From Haloactinomyces albus (GTDB taxonomy: Bacteria > Actinomycetota > Actinomycetes > Mycobacteriales > Pseudonocardiaceae): a stretch of 64,000 nucleotides of DNA. A model generated the notes under the pieces. That model saw only the letters and a list, made by a program, of their open reading frames with translations. It did not search any database and was not told where the DNA came from. The position numbers were made by a program, and so were the translations under genes. The stretch is taken from NCBI RefSeq assembly GCF_031458135.1, contig NZ_JAVDXW010000001.1, positions 558,001 through 622,000 of the forward strand, in the 5' to 3' direction. Of the stretch, positions 17,463 to 26,127 are shown piece after piece. Every line of letters begins with the position of its first letter. Position 1 is the first letter of the stretch.

Positions 17463-17480
17463 ATACCGTCCAGTCGGTAT
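17463..17480. promoter_or_regulatory. TetR operator copy 1, before the HAD-kinase-ACAD operon
   Basis: ATACCGTCCAGTCGGTAT, a palindrome with one mismatch. It shares its core with sites at 27445, 28173 and 29837. It ends 11 bases before the HAD start codon, so a bound repressor would cover the promoter or transcript start. Confidence 0.7.
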
Positions 17481-17491
17481 GGTCTGTGGAC

Positions 17492-18163
17492 ATGGCCCCA
17501 ACCGGCGCCCGCATCAATGCGGTGATCTTCGACTACGGCGGTGTCCTCACCACACCGGGACGCACCGCCATCGCAGCCTGGACCCAGGCGGAACGCATCA
17601 AGCCGGATACGTTCTCGGCCACGCTCAAGGACTGGCTGTCCCGGCGCGCCGCCCCCGGCAACCCACTTCACCGACTGGAGACCGGCGAGATGCCGGTCGA
17701 GGAATTCAACCGGATACTCGCCGATCGGCTGCGTACCGAGGACGGCCGCCCGGTCGAGCCGGAAGGACTGCTCGCCCGCCTGTTCTCCTTCATGCGCAGT
17801 GACCCGATGATGCTGCGGCTGGTGGAGGAGCTGCAAGGACTCGGCGTCCCGACCGGCCTGCTCTCCAACAGTTGGGGCAACAACTACCCGTGGCAGGAAC
17901 TCGACGGACTGTTCGATGAGGTGGTGGTCTCCGGTGACGTCGGCAGGCGCAAACCGGATCCGGAGATCTACCGACTCGCTCTGGAACGCCTCGCCCTGCC
18001 CGCCGAGCAAGCGGTGTTCGTCGACGACGGCGTTCCGAACATCGAGGCTGCCCGGCTGCTGGGTATGCACACGGTGCTGCACGAGAATGCCGAGCAGACC
18101 CGCCGGGATCTGGCCGACCTGGTCCCCGAGCTCGAGGCCGAACGTTCCCAGGAGACCGCATGA
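17492..18163 (+). CDS. HAD-superfamily hydrolase, first gene of the acyl-CoA operon
   Basis: A 223-residue HAD subfamily IA protein. Motif I is VIFDYGGVL, in which the usual second Asp is Gly, as in the YihX/epoxide-hydrolase-like branch. Motif II is LLSNSWG, the motif III lysine lies in GRRKPDPEIY, and motif IV is VFVDDGVPNIEAA. Its best functional parallel is the HAD domain at the N-terminus of eukaryotic ACAD10; the next two genes encode that protein's other two domains. The stop overlaps the kinase start (ATGA). Translation probably starts at ATG 17492, with a nearly leaderless transcript; GTG 17486 is in frame. Confidence 0.75.
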   Translation: MAPTGARINAVIFDYGGVLTTPGRTAIAAWTQAERIKPDTFSATLKDWLSRRAAPGNPLHRLETGEMPVEEFNRILADRLRTEDGRPVEPEGLLARLFSFMRSDPMMLRLVEELQGLGVPTGLLSNSWGNNYPWQELDGLFDEVVVSGDVGRRKPDPEIYRLALERLALPAEQAVFVDDGVPNIEAARLLGMHTVLHENAEQTRRDLADLVPELEAERSQETA

Positions 18164-19200
18164 CCGATCACACCCACTCCGACGACCTGCCCGGCCTTGA
18201 TTTGGCGAGGTTGCGCAACCACCTCGACGCGCAGCTCCCCGGCCTCGTGCAGGGGCCGCTGACCGGCGAACTCGTCCAGGGTGGCCGCTCGAACCTGACC
18301 TACATCGTCGGCGACGGCATCCACCGCTGGGTTCTCCGGCGCCCTCCACTCGGTCACGTGCTGGCGACCGCGCACGACATGAGCCGGGAGTACCGCGTCA
18401 TGACGGCCCTGGAGGGCACCGAGGTCCCGGTACCCGGCACCTATCTGCTGTGCGACGACGAGGACGTGATCGGAGCGCCGTTCTATGTCATGGAATACGT
18501 CTCCGGCACCGTCTTCCGAGATCCACAGCAGACCGAATCGCTGAGCATCGAGCGCCGCAAGGATCTGTCCTTGCGGCTCATGGACGTGCTGGCCGATCTG
18601 CATGCGCTCGCCCCGGCGGAGGTCGGCCTCGACGACTTCGGCCGTCCCGACGGTTTTCTCGAACGCCAGGTCCGTCGCTGGGGAAAGCAACTGGAGGCCT
18701 CCCGCAGCCGGGAGATCACCGGCATCGACGAACTTCGGGATCAGCTGGCCGCCCGCCTTCCCGCCACCCGGCGCGCGACCATCGTGCACGGTGACTACCG
18801 GTTGGACAATGTCCTCGTCGGAGACGACGACCGCATCCGAGCCGTGCTCGACTGGGAAATGGCCACGCTCGGTGATCCGTTGACCGATCTCGGTCTGCTC
18901 GTCGTGTACTGGGAAGGTTTCAGCGGGATCGAGCAGAACCCGATCACCAAGGGCATCGGTCCCGAGTACGGCTTCCCGCCCGCCCGCGAACTGCTGGAGC
19001 GCTACACGCAGCGCAGCGGTGCCGACCTGTCCGAGCTGGGCTGGTACACCGCATTCGGCTTCTTCAAAATCGCGGTGATCCTGGAGGGCATCCACTACCG
19101 CTTCACCCACAACCAGACCGTCGGTGAGGGCTTCGACCACGTCGGCGCACTCGTCGCTCCGCTGGTCGAACAGGGACTCGCCACCCTCAAGGAGGCATGA
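18160..19200 (+). CDS. APH/ACAD10-type phosphotransferase (predicted hydroxyacyl-CoA kinase)
   Basis: A 346-residue aminoglycoside-phosphotransferase-fold kinase. It has the catalytic HGDYRLDNVLV (HGDxxxxN) and the metal-binding DWEMATLGDPLTDLG, plus an N-terminal lobe with LVQGGRSNLTYIV. It is the kinase type found in ACAD10/ACAD11 and in the levulinate enzyme LvaA, where a 4-hydroxyacyl-CoA is phosphorylated. It starts inside the HAD stop codon and ends directly before the ACAD start, so the three genes are tightly coupled. Antibiotic resistance is unlikely in this setting. Confidence 0.8.
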   Translation: MTDHTHSDDLPGLDLARLRNHLDAQLPGLVQGPLTGELVQGGRSNLTYIVGDGIHRWVLRRPPLGHVLATAHDMSREYRVMTALEGTEVPVPGTYLLCDDEDVIGAPFYVMEYVSGTVFRDPQQTESLSIERRKDLSLRLMDVLADLHALAPAEVGLDDFGRPDGFLERQVRRWGKQLEASRSREITGIDELRDQLAARLPATRRATIVHGDYRLDNVLVGDDDRIRAVLDWEMATLGDPLTDLGLLVVYWEGFSGIEQNPITKGIGPEYGFPPARELLERYTQRSGADLSELGWYTAFGFFKIAVILEGIHYRFTHNQTVGEGFDHVGALVAPLVEQGLATLKEA

Positions 19201-20409
19201 ATGGAATTCGCCTTTGACGACACCACCGAGCGGCTTCGTGAACAACTCACGGAGTTCATGGACACTCACGTGTACCCGGCCGAAGCAGTGCTCGCCGAGC
19301 AAGTAGCCGACGCCGATGACATCTGGGCCACCCCGCCGATCGTCGAGGAACTCAAGGACAAGGCACGCAGCCGAGGGCTGTGGAACCTGTTTCTGCCCGG
19401 GGAACACGGTGCGGGACTGACGAATCTCCAATACGCACCGCTGGCCGAGATCACCGGCCGGAGTCCGCACCTGGCACCGGAAGCGCTGAACTGCTCGGCC
19501 CCGGACACCGGCAACATGGAAACCCTGGCGCTGTTCGGTGACCAGCAGCAGCGCAGCCGGTGGCTGACTCCCCTGCTCAACGGTGAGATCCGCTCGGCCT
19601 TTTGCATGACCGAGCCCGAGGTCGCCTCCTCCGACGCGACCAACATCGCCACCCGCATCGAACGCGACGGTGACGACTACGTCATCAACGGCCGCAAGTG
19701 GTGGTCGTCCGGTGCCATGAATCCGAACTGCACGATCTTCATCGTCATGGGCAAGACCGAGCCGGACGCCGAGCAGCATCGGCAGCAGAGCATGATCCTG
19801 GTGCCCAGGGACACTCCAGGGGTCGAGATCAAGCGGGGTATGCACGTTTTCGGCTACACCGATGGCGATCACGGCGGCCACGCCGAGATCGAGTTCCACA
19901 ACGTGCGTGTGCCCGCCTCGAACATCCTCTCCGGGGAAGGTGAGGGATTCTCGATCGCCCAGGCTCGGCTCGGACCGGGCCGCATCCACCACTGCATGCG
20001 CGCCATCGGCATGGCCGAACGTGCGCTGGAGCTGATGTGCCGCCGCGTCTCGCAGCGAGAAGCCTTCGGCGGCGCACTCGCCGACCAGGGAATGGTGCGG
20101 CACTGGATCTCCGAAGCCCGCGTCCGGATCGAAACGACTCGCCTGCTGGTCCTCAAGACCGCATGGTTGATGGATACCGTCGGCAACAAGGGCGCCCACA
20201 CCGAAATCCAGGCGATCAAGGTCGCGGTACCGGAGATGGCCACCTGGGTCATCGACCGTGCCATCCAGGCGCACGGCGGCGCGGGAGTCAGCCAGGACTT
20301 CCCCCTGGCCCAGCTCTACGCCAACGCCCGCACCCTGCACATCGTCGATGGCCCGGACGAAGTACACCGTCGCTCGCTGGCCCGGCGCGAACTCAAAAAG
20401 TACCGCTGA
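19201..20409 (+). CDS. Acyl-CoA dehydrogenase, ACAD10/11-like
   Basis: A 402-residue FAD-dependent acyl-CoA dehydrogenase. It has the FAD/substrate loops [17 protein letters not shown] and [26 protein letters not shown], and the C-terminal [20 protein letters not shown] characteristic of ACAD10/11-type members. It begins one base after the kinase stop. In the ACAD11/LvaC scheme this enzyme eliminates phosphate from a 4-phosphoacyl-CoA and helps form the 3-hydroxy isomer, so it would act just after the kinase. Confidence 0.85.
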   Translation: MEFAFDDTTERLREQLTEFMDTHVYPAEAVLAEQVADADDIWATPPIVEELKDKARSRGLWNLFLPGEHGAGLTNLQYAPLAEITGRSPHLAPEALNCSAPDTGNMETLALFGDQQQRSRWLTPLLNGEIRSAFCMTEPEVASSDATNIATRIERDGDDYVINGRKWWSSGAMNPNCTIFIVMGKTEPDAEQHRQQSMILVPRDTPGVEIKRGMHVFGYTDGDHGGHAEIEFHNVRVPASNILSGEGEGFSIAQARLGPGRIHHCMRAIGMAERALELMCRRVSQREAFGGALADQGMVRHWISEARVRIETTRLLVLKTAWLMDTVGNKGAHTEIQAIKVAVPEMATWVIDRAIQAHGGAGVSQDFPLAQLYANARTLHIVDGPDEVHRRSLARRELKKYR

Positions 20410-20429
20410 TCACCGAAAGCTCCGTGCAC

Positions 20430-20449
20430 TGTCCCGGGTTGCCGGGACA
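20430..20449 (+). other. Short intergenic hairpin
   Basis: TGTCCCGG-GTTG-CCGGGACA, a perfect 8-base stem with a tetraloop, lies between the ACAD and SDR genes. There is no T run. It may stabilise or partly attenuate the operon transcript. Confidence 0.4.
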
Positions 20450-20486
20450 CCGATCCCGAACACCAACGATCACCAGGGAGTAGTCC

Positions 20487-21248
20487 ATGACCGCATCCCC
20501 TCAACGCGCCGCCATCGTCACCGGTTCCGCACGCGGCATCGGTGCCGCCACCGCCCGGCGTCTGGCCTCGGACGGTTTCGCCATCGGCGTCGTCGATCTC
20601 GACGAGCAGCAGTGCGCCGAAACCGTCTCCGCGATCAAGGCGGAGGGAGGCACGGCTCTGGCGGTGGGCGCCGACGTCAGCGACTCCGACCAGGCGCAGG
20701 CCGCCGTCGCCCGCGTGGCCGACGAAGTCGGTGCACCGCAGGTCCTGGTCAACAACGCCGGAGTCATCCGGGACAACATGCTGTTCAAGATGAGCGAGCA
20801 GGACTGGGACAGCGTCATGGAGGTGCACCTGCGCGGGGCCTTCCTCATGAGCCGCGCGGCGCAGAAGTACATGACCGAGGCCGGCTGGGGGCGCATCGTC
20901 AACCTCTCCAGCACCTCCGCGCTCGGCAATCGCGGACAGGCGAACTACTCCACGGCCAAGGCAGGGCTCCAGGGATTCACCAAGACCCTGGCCATCGAAC
21001 TCGGCAAGTTCGGCGTCACCGTCAACGCGATCGCGCCCGGCTTCATCGCCACGGACATGACCGCCGCAACCGCCGAGCGGGTGGGCATGTCCTTCGAGGA
21101 CTTCGAGAAGGCCGCGATCGAGAGTATCCCGGTCGGGCGCGCCGGCCGCCCCGAGGACATCGCCAACACCGTGTCGTTCTTCGCCGGTGAGCAGGCCGGA
21201 TTCGTCTCCGGCCAGGTCATCTACGTCGCAGGCGGACCGAAGGCGTAA
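20487..21248 (+). CDS. SDR dehydrogenase (FabG-like, 3-hydroxyacyl type)
   Basis: A 253-residue classical short-chain dehydrogenase. It has the nucleotide loop TGSARGIGAAT, NNAG, catalytic Ser in NLSSTSALG, YSTAK (YxxxK), and PGFIATDM. It resembles 3-oxoacyl reductases, and in this operon could oxidise the 3-hydroxyacyl-CoA formed by the upstream enzymes. The start is ATG 20487 after CAGGGAG. It is followed 10 bases later by the next ACAD gene. Confidence 0.8.
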   Translation: MTASPQRAAIVTGSARGIGAATARRLASDGFAIGVVDLDEQQCAETVSAIKAEGGTALAVGADVSDSDQAQAAVARVADEVGAPQVLVNNAGVIRDNMLFKMSEQDWDSVMEVHLRGAFLMSRAAQKYMTEAGWGRIVNLSSTSALGNRGQANYSTAKAGLQGFTKTLAIELGKFGVTVNAIAPGFIATDMTAATAERVGMSFEDFEKAAIESIPVGRAGRPEDIANTVSFFAGEQAGFVSGQVIYVAGGPKA

Positions 21249-21258
21249 GGAGACAACC

Positions 21259-22440
21259 GTGATCGCCACCGACGAACTGCGCGACCGCGTACGCGAGTTC
21301 CTGTCCCGCTACGATCCCACCCGACACGACCGTTCGGAGTTCCTCCGCGCGCGTTTCGATGCAGGACTGGCCTGGGTGCACTATCCCCCGGAATTCGGTG
21401 GACTCGATGCGCCCCGTGCCCTGCAACCCGTGGTCGACGAGGAATTCGCGGCGGCCGGAGCACCGGACAACGATCCGCGCAGCAACGGCATCGGCCTCGG
21501 CATGGCGGCCCCGACGATCCTGCACCACGGATCCGACGAGCAGCGCCGTCGTTTCCTGCGACCGCTGTGGACCGGCGAGGAAATATGGTGTCAGCTGTTC
21601 AGTGAGCCGGGTGCGGGATCCGACCTGGCGGCCCTGTCCACCCGGGCCGTCCGCGACGGCGAGGACTGGGTCGTCGACGGCCAGAAGGTGTGGACGTCGA
21701 TGGCGCACGCCGCGCAGTGGGCCATTCTCATCGCACGAACGGACCCCGAGGCACCCAAGCATCAGGGGCTGACGTATTTCCTCTGCGATATGACCGCACC
21801 GGGTGTGGAGGTACGTCCGCTGCGCCAGATCACCGGCGAGGCCGAGTTCAACGAGGTGTTCCTGTCCGGCGTGCGTATCCCCGACACTCAGCGCCTCGGC
21901 TCGGTGGGCCAGGGTTGGCGTGTCGCGATGGATACGCTGATGAACGAGCGCGTGGCCATCGGCGGCGGCAACACCACCCGCGAGGACGGGATGATCGGTG
22001 TCGTGGCCGATACCTGGCGGCAGCGGCCCGAACTGCGCACACCGGGCCTGCACGACCGACTGCTGCGGCTGTGGGTCGAGGCCGAGGCCACCCGCCTGAC
22101 CGGTGAGCGCCTCCGGCAGCAACTCGCGGTGGGTGCTCCCGGCCCGGAGGGGTCCGCGGCCAAGCTCGCCTTCGCACGGCTGAATCAGGCGATCTCCGGA
22201 TTCGAGATGGAGATGCTCGCCGAGCAGGGACTGGAATACGACGACTGGACTCTGCGCCGTCCCGAGGTCACGGACATGACCGCACGTGGCCCCGGTTACC
22301 GGTACCTGCGCGCGAAGGGGAACTCCATCGAGGGCGGAACCTCGGAGATCCTGCGCAACATCATCGCCGAGCGAGTACTCGGCCTGCCCGCCGAGTCCCG
22401 CGCGGACAAGGACGTTCCCTGGAAGGAGCTGCCCCGTTGA
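21259..22440 (+). CDS. Acyl-CoA dehydrogenase, catalytic subunit type
   Basis: A 393-residue ACAD. FAD/substrate motifs are LFSEPGAGSDLA and KVWTSMAHAAQW. The C-terminal GNSIEGGTSEILRNIIAERVLGLP is canonical and contains the catalytic-base region. The start is GTG 21259 after AAGGAGA. The stop overlaps the TTG start of a second ACAD-like gene, so a heteromeric enzyme is likely. Confidence 0.85.
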   Translation: MIATDELRDRVREFLSRYDPTRHDRSEFLRARFDAGLAWVHYPPEFGGLDAPRALQPVVDEEFAAAGAPDNDPRSNGIGLGMAAPTILHHGSDEQRRRFLRPLWTGEEIWCQLFSEPGAGSDLAALSTRAVRDGEDWVVDGQKVWTSMAHAAQWAILIARTDPEAPKHQGLTYFLCDMTAPGVEVRPLRQITGEAEFNEVFLSGVRIPDTQRLGSVGQGWRVAMDTLMNERVAIGGGNTTREDGMIGVVADTWRQRPELRTPGLHDRLLRLWVEAEATRLTGERLRQQLAVGAPGPEGSAAKLAFARLNQAISGFEMEMLAEQGLEYDDWTLRRPEVTDMTARGPGYRYLRAKGNSIEGGTSEILRNIIAERVLGLPAESRADKDVPWKELPR

Positions 22441-23555
22441 GTACGCCGGATCTGCTCTACGGAGAGGCGGAGGAGGACCTGCGCAAGAACGTGCGCAGGT
22501 TGCTGCAGCAACGCTGCGACTGGACCGCGGTTCTCGCTCGCTGCGAGAGCGACCAGCCCTACGACCTCGACCTGTGGTCCACACTGTCCGGTGAACTGGG
22601 CGTCGCCGGACTGACCGTGCCCGAGGAACTCGGCGGTGCGGAGGCGAGCACACGCGAGCTCGCCGTGCTCGCCGAGGAGCTCGGCCGCAGCGTCGCCCCG
22701 GTCCCGTTCCTGGGCAGTGCGGTATTGGCCACCACGGCTCTGCTCGGCTGCTCGTCGGCCGACGCGCGCGAGACGGTGGTGGCGCTGGCCGAGGGGTCCC
22801 GTATCGGCACCGTGGCCGTGCCGTTGACGACGACTCCGGGCAGCGCTTTTCCGATGTCGGTGAACGCACGGGATGGCGCACTCACCGGAACCGTGCACAC
22901 GGTCGTGGATCTTCCGGTTGCCGATATCGCGGTGGTCCCCGCCATCGACGAAGAGGGGCAGGCGCTGTACCTGCTCGACCTCGCCTCTCCGGGAGTGACG
23001 CGAACCTCGGCGACTCCGCTCGATCTCACCCGGCGGTTCGCCACGCTCGATCTCGATGGTGCCACGGGCCTGCGCATCGCCGCCTCGGACAGCGCCGAGG
23101 CGGCTCTGCAGCATGCTCTGGTCACCGCTACGGGCATTCTCGCCTCCGAGCAGACGGGACTCGCGCAGCTCTGCCTCGATTCCACTGTGGAATACGTGCT
23201 GACCCGATACCAGTTCGGCAGGCAGATCGGCTCGTTCCAGGCCGTCAAGCACCGCCTGGCCGATCTCTGGGCAGGCGTCAGCACCGCTCGCGCGGCTGCG
23301 CGCGGGGCCGCCGACGCGCTGGCCACCCTCGACGGTGATGTGGGTCTTTCCGCTGCGCTGGCCCAGGCGTACTGCGGCGATCTGGTCGTGTCGGCTGCCG
23401 AGGAGTTCCTGCAGTTGCACGGCGGAATCGGCATGACCTGGGAACATCCCGCGCACCTGTACCTGGGGCGCGCGAAGAGCAGCCAGCTCACATTCGGCAC
23501 GGCCGAACGGCATCGAGCCAGGATCGCCGAACTCGGCCACATCCCGGCACCATAA
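22437..23555 (+). CDS. Acyl-CoA dehydrogenase-like partner subunit
   Basis: A 372-residue ACAD-fold protein with a poorly kept active-site half. The usual GG(T/S)xE segment is replaced by FGTAERHRARIAEL, while the flavin-proximal region RYQFGRQIGSFQAVKHRLADL and FLQLHGGIGMTWEHPAHLYL are intact. Paired ACAD genes of this kind in actinobacteria (for example the FadE28/FadE29 type) form alpha2beta2 enzymes in which only one chain has the catalytic base. The TTG start overlaps the previous stop (TTGA). Confidence 0.75.
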   Translation: MSTPDLLYGEAEEDLRKNVRRLLQQRCDWTAVLARCESDQPYDLDLWSTLSGELGVAGLTVPEELGGAEASTRELAVLAEELGRSVAPVPFLGSAVLATTALLGCSSADARETVVALAEGSRIGTVAVPLTTTPGSAFPMSVNARDGALTGTVHTVVDLPVADIAVVPAIDEEGQALYLLDLASPGVTRTSATPLDLTRRFATLDLDGATGLRIAASDSAEAALQHALVTATGILASEQTGLAQLCLDSTVEYVLTRYQFGRQIGSFQAVKHRLADLWAGVSTARAAARGAADALATLDGDVGLSAALAQAYCGDLVVSAAEEFLQLHGGIGMTWEHPAHLYLGRAKSSQLTFGTAERHRARIAELGHIPAP

Positions 23556-23594
23556 GAGTCCGATCATCCATCGCGAAAAGCAAAGGAGTCGCAC

Positions 23595-24047
23595 ATGCGC
23601 GTGTTCACCGGTCAGGAGGAGATCCTCGCCGCCAAGGGCGAGAACCTCGGCAGCAGCCAATGGCACACCATCACCCAGGATCAGGTCGACCGGTTCGCCG
23701 AGTCCACACTGGACCACCAGTGGATCCACGTCGACCCGGAACGGGCCGCCCAGGGGCCGTTCGGTGGCACGATCGCACACGGGTTCCTCACCCTGAGCAT
23801 GGTCAGCGCGCTCAACGCCGAGATCTACCGGTTCGAGGGCATCAAGATGGGGATCAACTACGGCGTGAACAAGGTCCGGTTCCCCAGTCCGGTTCGCGTC
23901 GGTGCCCGTGTATGCGCGCACACCGAACTCGCCGATGTCACCGAGACCGGTAACGGGCTCCAGTTGACGGTCAACACCACCGTGGACATCGAGGGCAGCG
24001 ACAAGCCCGCCTGTGTCGCGGAAGTGCTCACCCGCCTGATGTTCTGA
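23595..24047 (+). CDS. MaoC-like (R)-specific enoyl-CoA hydratase
   Basis: A 150-residue single hotdog MaoC protein. The hydratase-2 motif is complete: FAESTLDHQWIHVDPERA with the catalytic Asp and His, then GPFGGTIAHGFLTLSM. It would hydrate a 2-enoyl-CoA produced by the ACAD pair. The start is ATG 23595 after AAAGGAG. It is the last gene of the catabolic operon; a strong hairpin follows. Confidence 0.85.
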   Translation: MRVFTGQEEILAAKGENLGSSQWHTITQDQVDRFAESTLDHQWIHVDPERAAQGPFGGTIAHGFLTLSMVSALNAEIYRFEGIKMGINYGVNKVRFPSPVRVGARVCAHTELADVTETGNGLQLTVNTTVDIEGSDKPACVAEVLTRLMF

Positions 24048-24370
24048 CGGCGGGTCCGGGAGTGTGAGCGTATCGGCCGGCGGGGACCGGCACCGGCCGC
24101 TCACCTCCCGGGTACAGAAGCGCAATTTCTCGCGAAATTGCGCTTCTCCTCCCTCGCGCCGCCACCACCGGAGAAGCTACTCTTGCGCCACTCGACGAGG
24201 TGGAGGAGTTCATCGCTACTCACCGGGTGTCCCCTTCTGTTGCGGTTCGCGTGTACTGCTGAGCAGCAGACATCGAGTAGTTGCGGAAAACCCGTAGCCG
24301 GAACAATCCGGCCGTGGCGCATTCGAGAACTCTCCGGATTCCGGGCCACATCGGCAGGTAGCGTCGATGC
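24048..24370. other. Intergenic region with a perfect hairpin and repeat copy
   Basis: This 323-base gap after the MaoC gene holds a perfect 14-base inverted repeat (24116-24129 and 24134-24147, loop TCGC). Its right arm is part of the dispersed repeat TTTCTCGCGAAATTGCGCTTC. There is no T run. It may end the operon. Nothing else is recognised. Confidence 0.6.
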
Positions 24371-25198
24371 GTGGCCGGAATCGTCGAACTGAACCACTAC
24401 CCCGTCAAGGGATGCGCAGGCACCTCGGTGACGGAGGCACTCGTGACACCCGCAGGTCTGGCGCACGACCGCAGCTTCATGGTCGTCGGCGAGGACGGAG
24501 TGTCCCGCACGCAACGGCGGCATCCACGGCTGGCGCTCGTCCGTCCCGAGATCGGCGCGGACGGCGAGCGGCTCACCCTGCGCGCTCCCGAGATCGAAGC
24601 GGTGAGCGTGGCCGTGGACACGACCACCGCCCGGTGCGACGTGAACCTGCTCGGCGCGCCCTACCGGGGCATCGACCAGGGCGATGCGGTGGCCGGGTGG
24701 CTGTCGGAAGTGCTCGGCACACCGAGCAGGCTCGTGCGGGTCCCACCGGAGCACGACCGTGTCGCCGACGGCTGGATTCCGGGCACCTCCGGCTATGCCG
24801 ACAGCAGCCCGGTGCTTCTCACCACGATGTCCTCTCTGGACGCTCTGAACGAGCGCATCGCCGCACGAGGCGGTGACCCGGTGCCCATGGATCGCTTCCG
24901 CCCCAACATCGTCGTCGACGGCTGGGACGAGCCGTACGGCGAGGACCGGGTACGCCGCCTGCGCGCCGGCGAAGCGGAACTGGGCTACAGCAAGCTCGCG
25001 ATCCGCTGCACCGTCACGCTGGTCGACCAGGAATCCGGTAGGCAGGCGGGCCCGGAACCCCTTCACTCACTCGCCGACCACCGGCGAGCGAAGCAGGGCG
25101 GCGTCGCCTTCGGGGTCAAGTTCGCCGTGACACGGGCCGGCAGGCTGTCCGTGGGCGACGAGCTCACCGTCACCTGCCGGGGCGAGTCCGAGCTGTAG
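24371..25198 (+). CDS. MOSC-domain protein (mARC-like)
   Basis: A 275-residue protein with an N-terminal MOSC_N beta-barrel (VELNHYPVKGCAGTSVTEA, LAHDRSFMVV) and a C-terminal MOSC domain (DRFRPNIVVDGWDEPYGED, CTVTLVDQESG). Such proteins bind molybdenum cofactor and reduce N-hydroxylated compounds (mARC/YcbX type) with separate electron carriers. The putative Mo-ligand cysteine is in LAIRCTVTLVD. The start is GTG 24371; no good Shine-Dalgarno is visible. Confidence 0.75.
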   Translation: MAGIVELNHYPVKGCAGTSVTEALVTPAGLAHDRSFMVVGEDGVSRTQRRHPRLALVRPEIGADGERLTLRAPEIEAVSVAVDTTTARCDVNLLGAPYRGIDQGDAVAGWLSEVLGTPSRLVRVPPEHDRVADGWIPGTSGYADSSPVLLTTMSSLDALNERIAARGGDPVPMDRFRPNIVVDGWDEPYGEDRVRRLRAGEAELGYSKLAIRCTVTLVDQESGRQAGPEPLHSLADHRRAKQGGVAFGVKFAVTRAGRLSVGDELTVTCRGESEL

Positions 25199-25301
25199 CA
25201 CCCGCAGCCAAGTCTTGTTCTTCCCACAGTGAGACGCCGTTGACCGGGTCCCGGACGATGCGGAACTCGCCACTGCCACACGTGCCCGACGCGACGGGGT
25301 A

Positions 25302-25850
25302 TCACGGTCGGTCGAGGCTGCCTGCTCCCCAGAAGAACGGACCGGACGTCGGGGTCCCCGTGACGTCCCAGCCGAGGCGCGCGAGCCGCTGCTCGAGGTC
25401 AGCGGGCCGGAGAGGGACTTTCACCACCCGATAGTGGGTACCGTTGTTCAGTGTCCGGCGGATGACCGAGGACGACTCGCCCTCGGTCAGTTCCTCGGAG
25501 GCCCGGTGGTTGTCATCGGCGAAGAACACCCGTCCTGCTGGTTTGAGGCAGTCGGCCACCAGCGACCAGAAAGACTCGAACCGCTCGGGTGGGACGTGCG
25601 AGAGCCAGAACCCGAAAAAGACCACGTCGTAGCGACGGTCGGGCTTCCAGCCGAACACGTCGGCCTGCACGAAGCGCACCCGCTCGTCATCGAACCGGGT
25701 GGAGGCGATGGCGAGCATCTCCGGGGAGGCGTCCACGGCGGTAACGTGCTGGGCGTGGGCCAGCAGCTGGCCCGTCCACGTACCGGGCCCGCAGGCGAGT
25801 TCGAGCACGTCGCCGGTACCAGTCCATCCCCCGACCAGCTCACCGATACA
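25302..25850 (-). pseudogene. Class I SAM methyltransferase lacking its N-terminus
   Basis: The frame encodes a Rossmann methyltransferase from just before motif I (GDVLELACGPGTWTGQLL) through VDASPEMLAIA, DVVFFGFWLSHVPPERF and a complete C-terminus. The roughly 40 residues expected before motif I are missing: the frame runs straight into the 3' end of the RelE-like toxin gene, and no start codon sits where one is needed. The toxin-antitoxin pair has evidently replaced the 5' end. A short product from a start inside relE is conceivable but would be an unusual chimera. Confidence 0.65.
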
Positions 25851-26127
25851 CGTCGGCCCGATGATCGATACGCACCACGAAGATCGTGCCACTGCTCTCC
25901 TCGACGCGGAAAACGACGCGGTAGGAACCTCGCCGGGCAGAATGTCGGCCCGCGAACTCCCGCCCCAGAGGTTTACCGACTCGGTAAGGATTCGTCGCCA
26001 ACGGCCCCGAGATGAACTCGATGCAGGCACTCACGATCTTTTCCGGAAGACGAAACAGCGTACGTCGCGCAGTCGCGGTGAGTTCGACCCGATGAGGTTG
26101 TTCCTCTGCCGAATCACGCTCTGTCAC
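25840..26127 (-). CDS. relE: RelE/ParE-family toxin
   Basis: A 95-residue RelE-superfamily protein. It shows ELTATARRTLFRLPEKIVSACIEFI, NPYRVGKPLGREFAGRHSARRGSYRVVFRV and a terminal IFVVRIDHRADVY, the usual core with basic residues in the active cleft. RelE toxins cleave mRNA in the ribosome. It overlaps the antitoxin stop by four bases and ends inside the residual methyltransferase gene. Confidence 0.8.
   Translation of the reverse strand: MTERDSAEEQPHRVELTATARRTLFRLPEKIVSACIEFISGPLATNPYRVGKPLGREFAGRHSARRGSYRVVFRVEESSGTIFVVRIDHRADVYR

Noticed and set aside
15415-17517. A 700-codon open frame opposite betT
   Set aside because: The hydrophobic transporter on the other strand has all BCCT features; the reverse frame is Gln/His/Arg-rich with no motif.
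18160-19200. APH-fold kinase read as an aminoglycoside resistance gene
   Set aside because: Its coupling to HAD and ACAD genes and its ACAD10/LvaA-like features point to acyl-CoA metabolism.
17968-20367. A 799-codon open frame opposite the kinase and ACAD genes
   Set aside because: Antisense shadow of two coupled genes with intact catalytic motifs.
25302-26030. Methyltransferase frame taken as an intact 242-residue gene
   Set aside because: Its first about 60 residues overlap the toxin gene in another frame and do not resemble a methyltransferase N-terminus.
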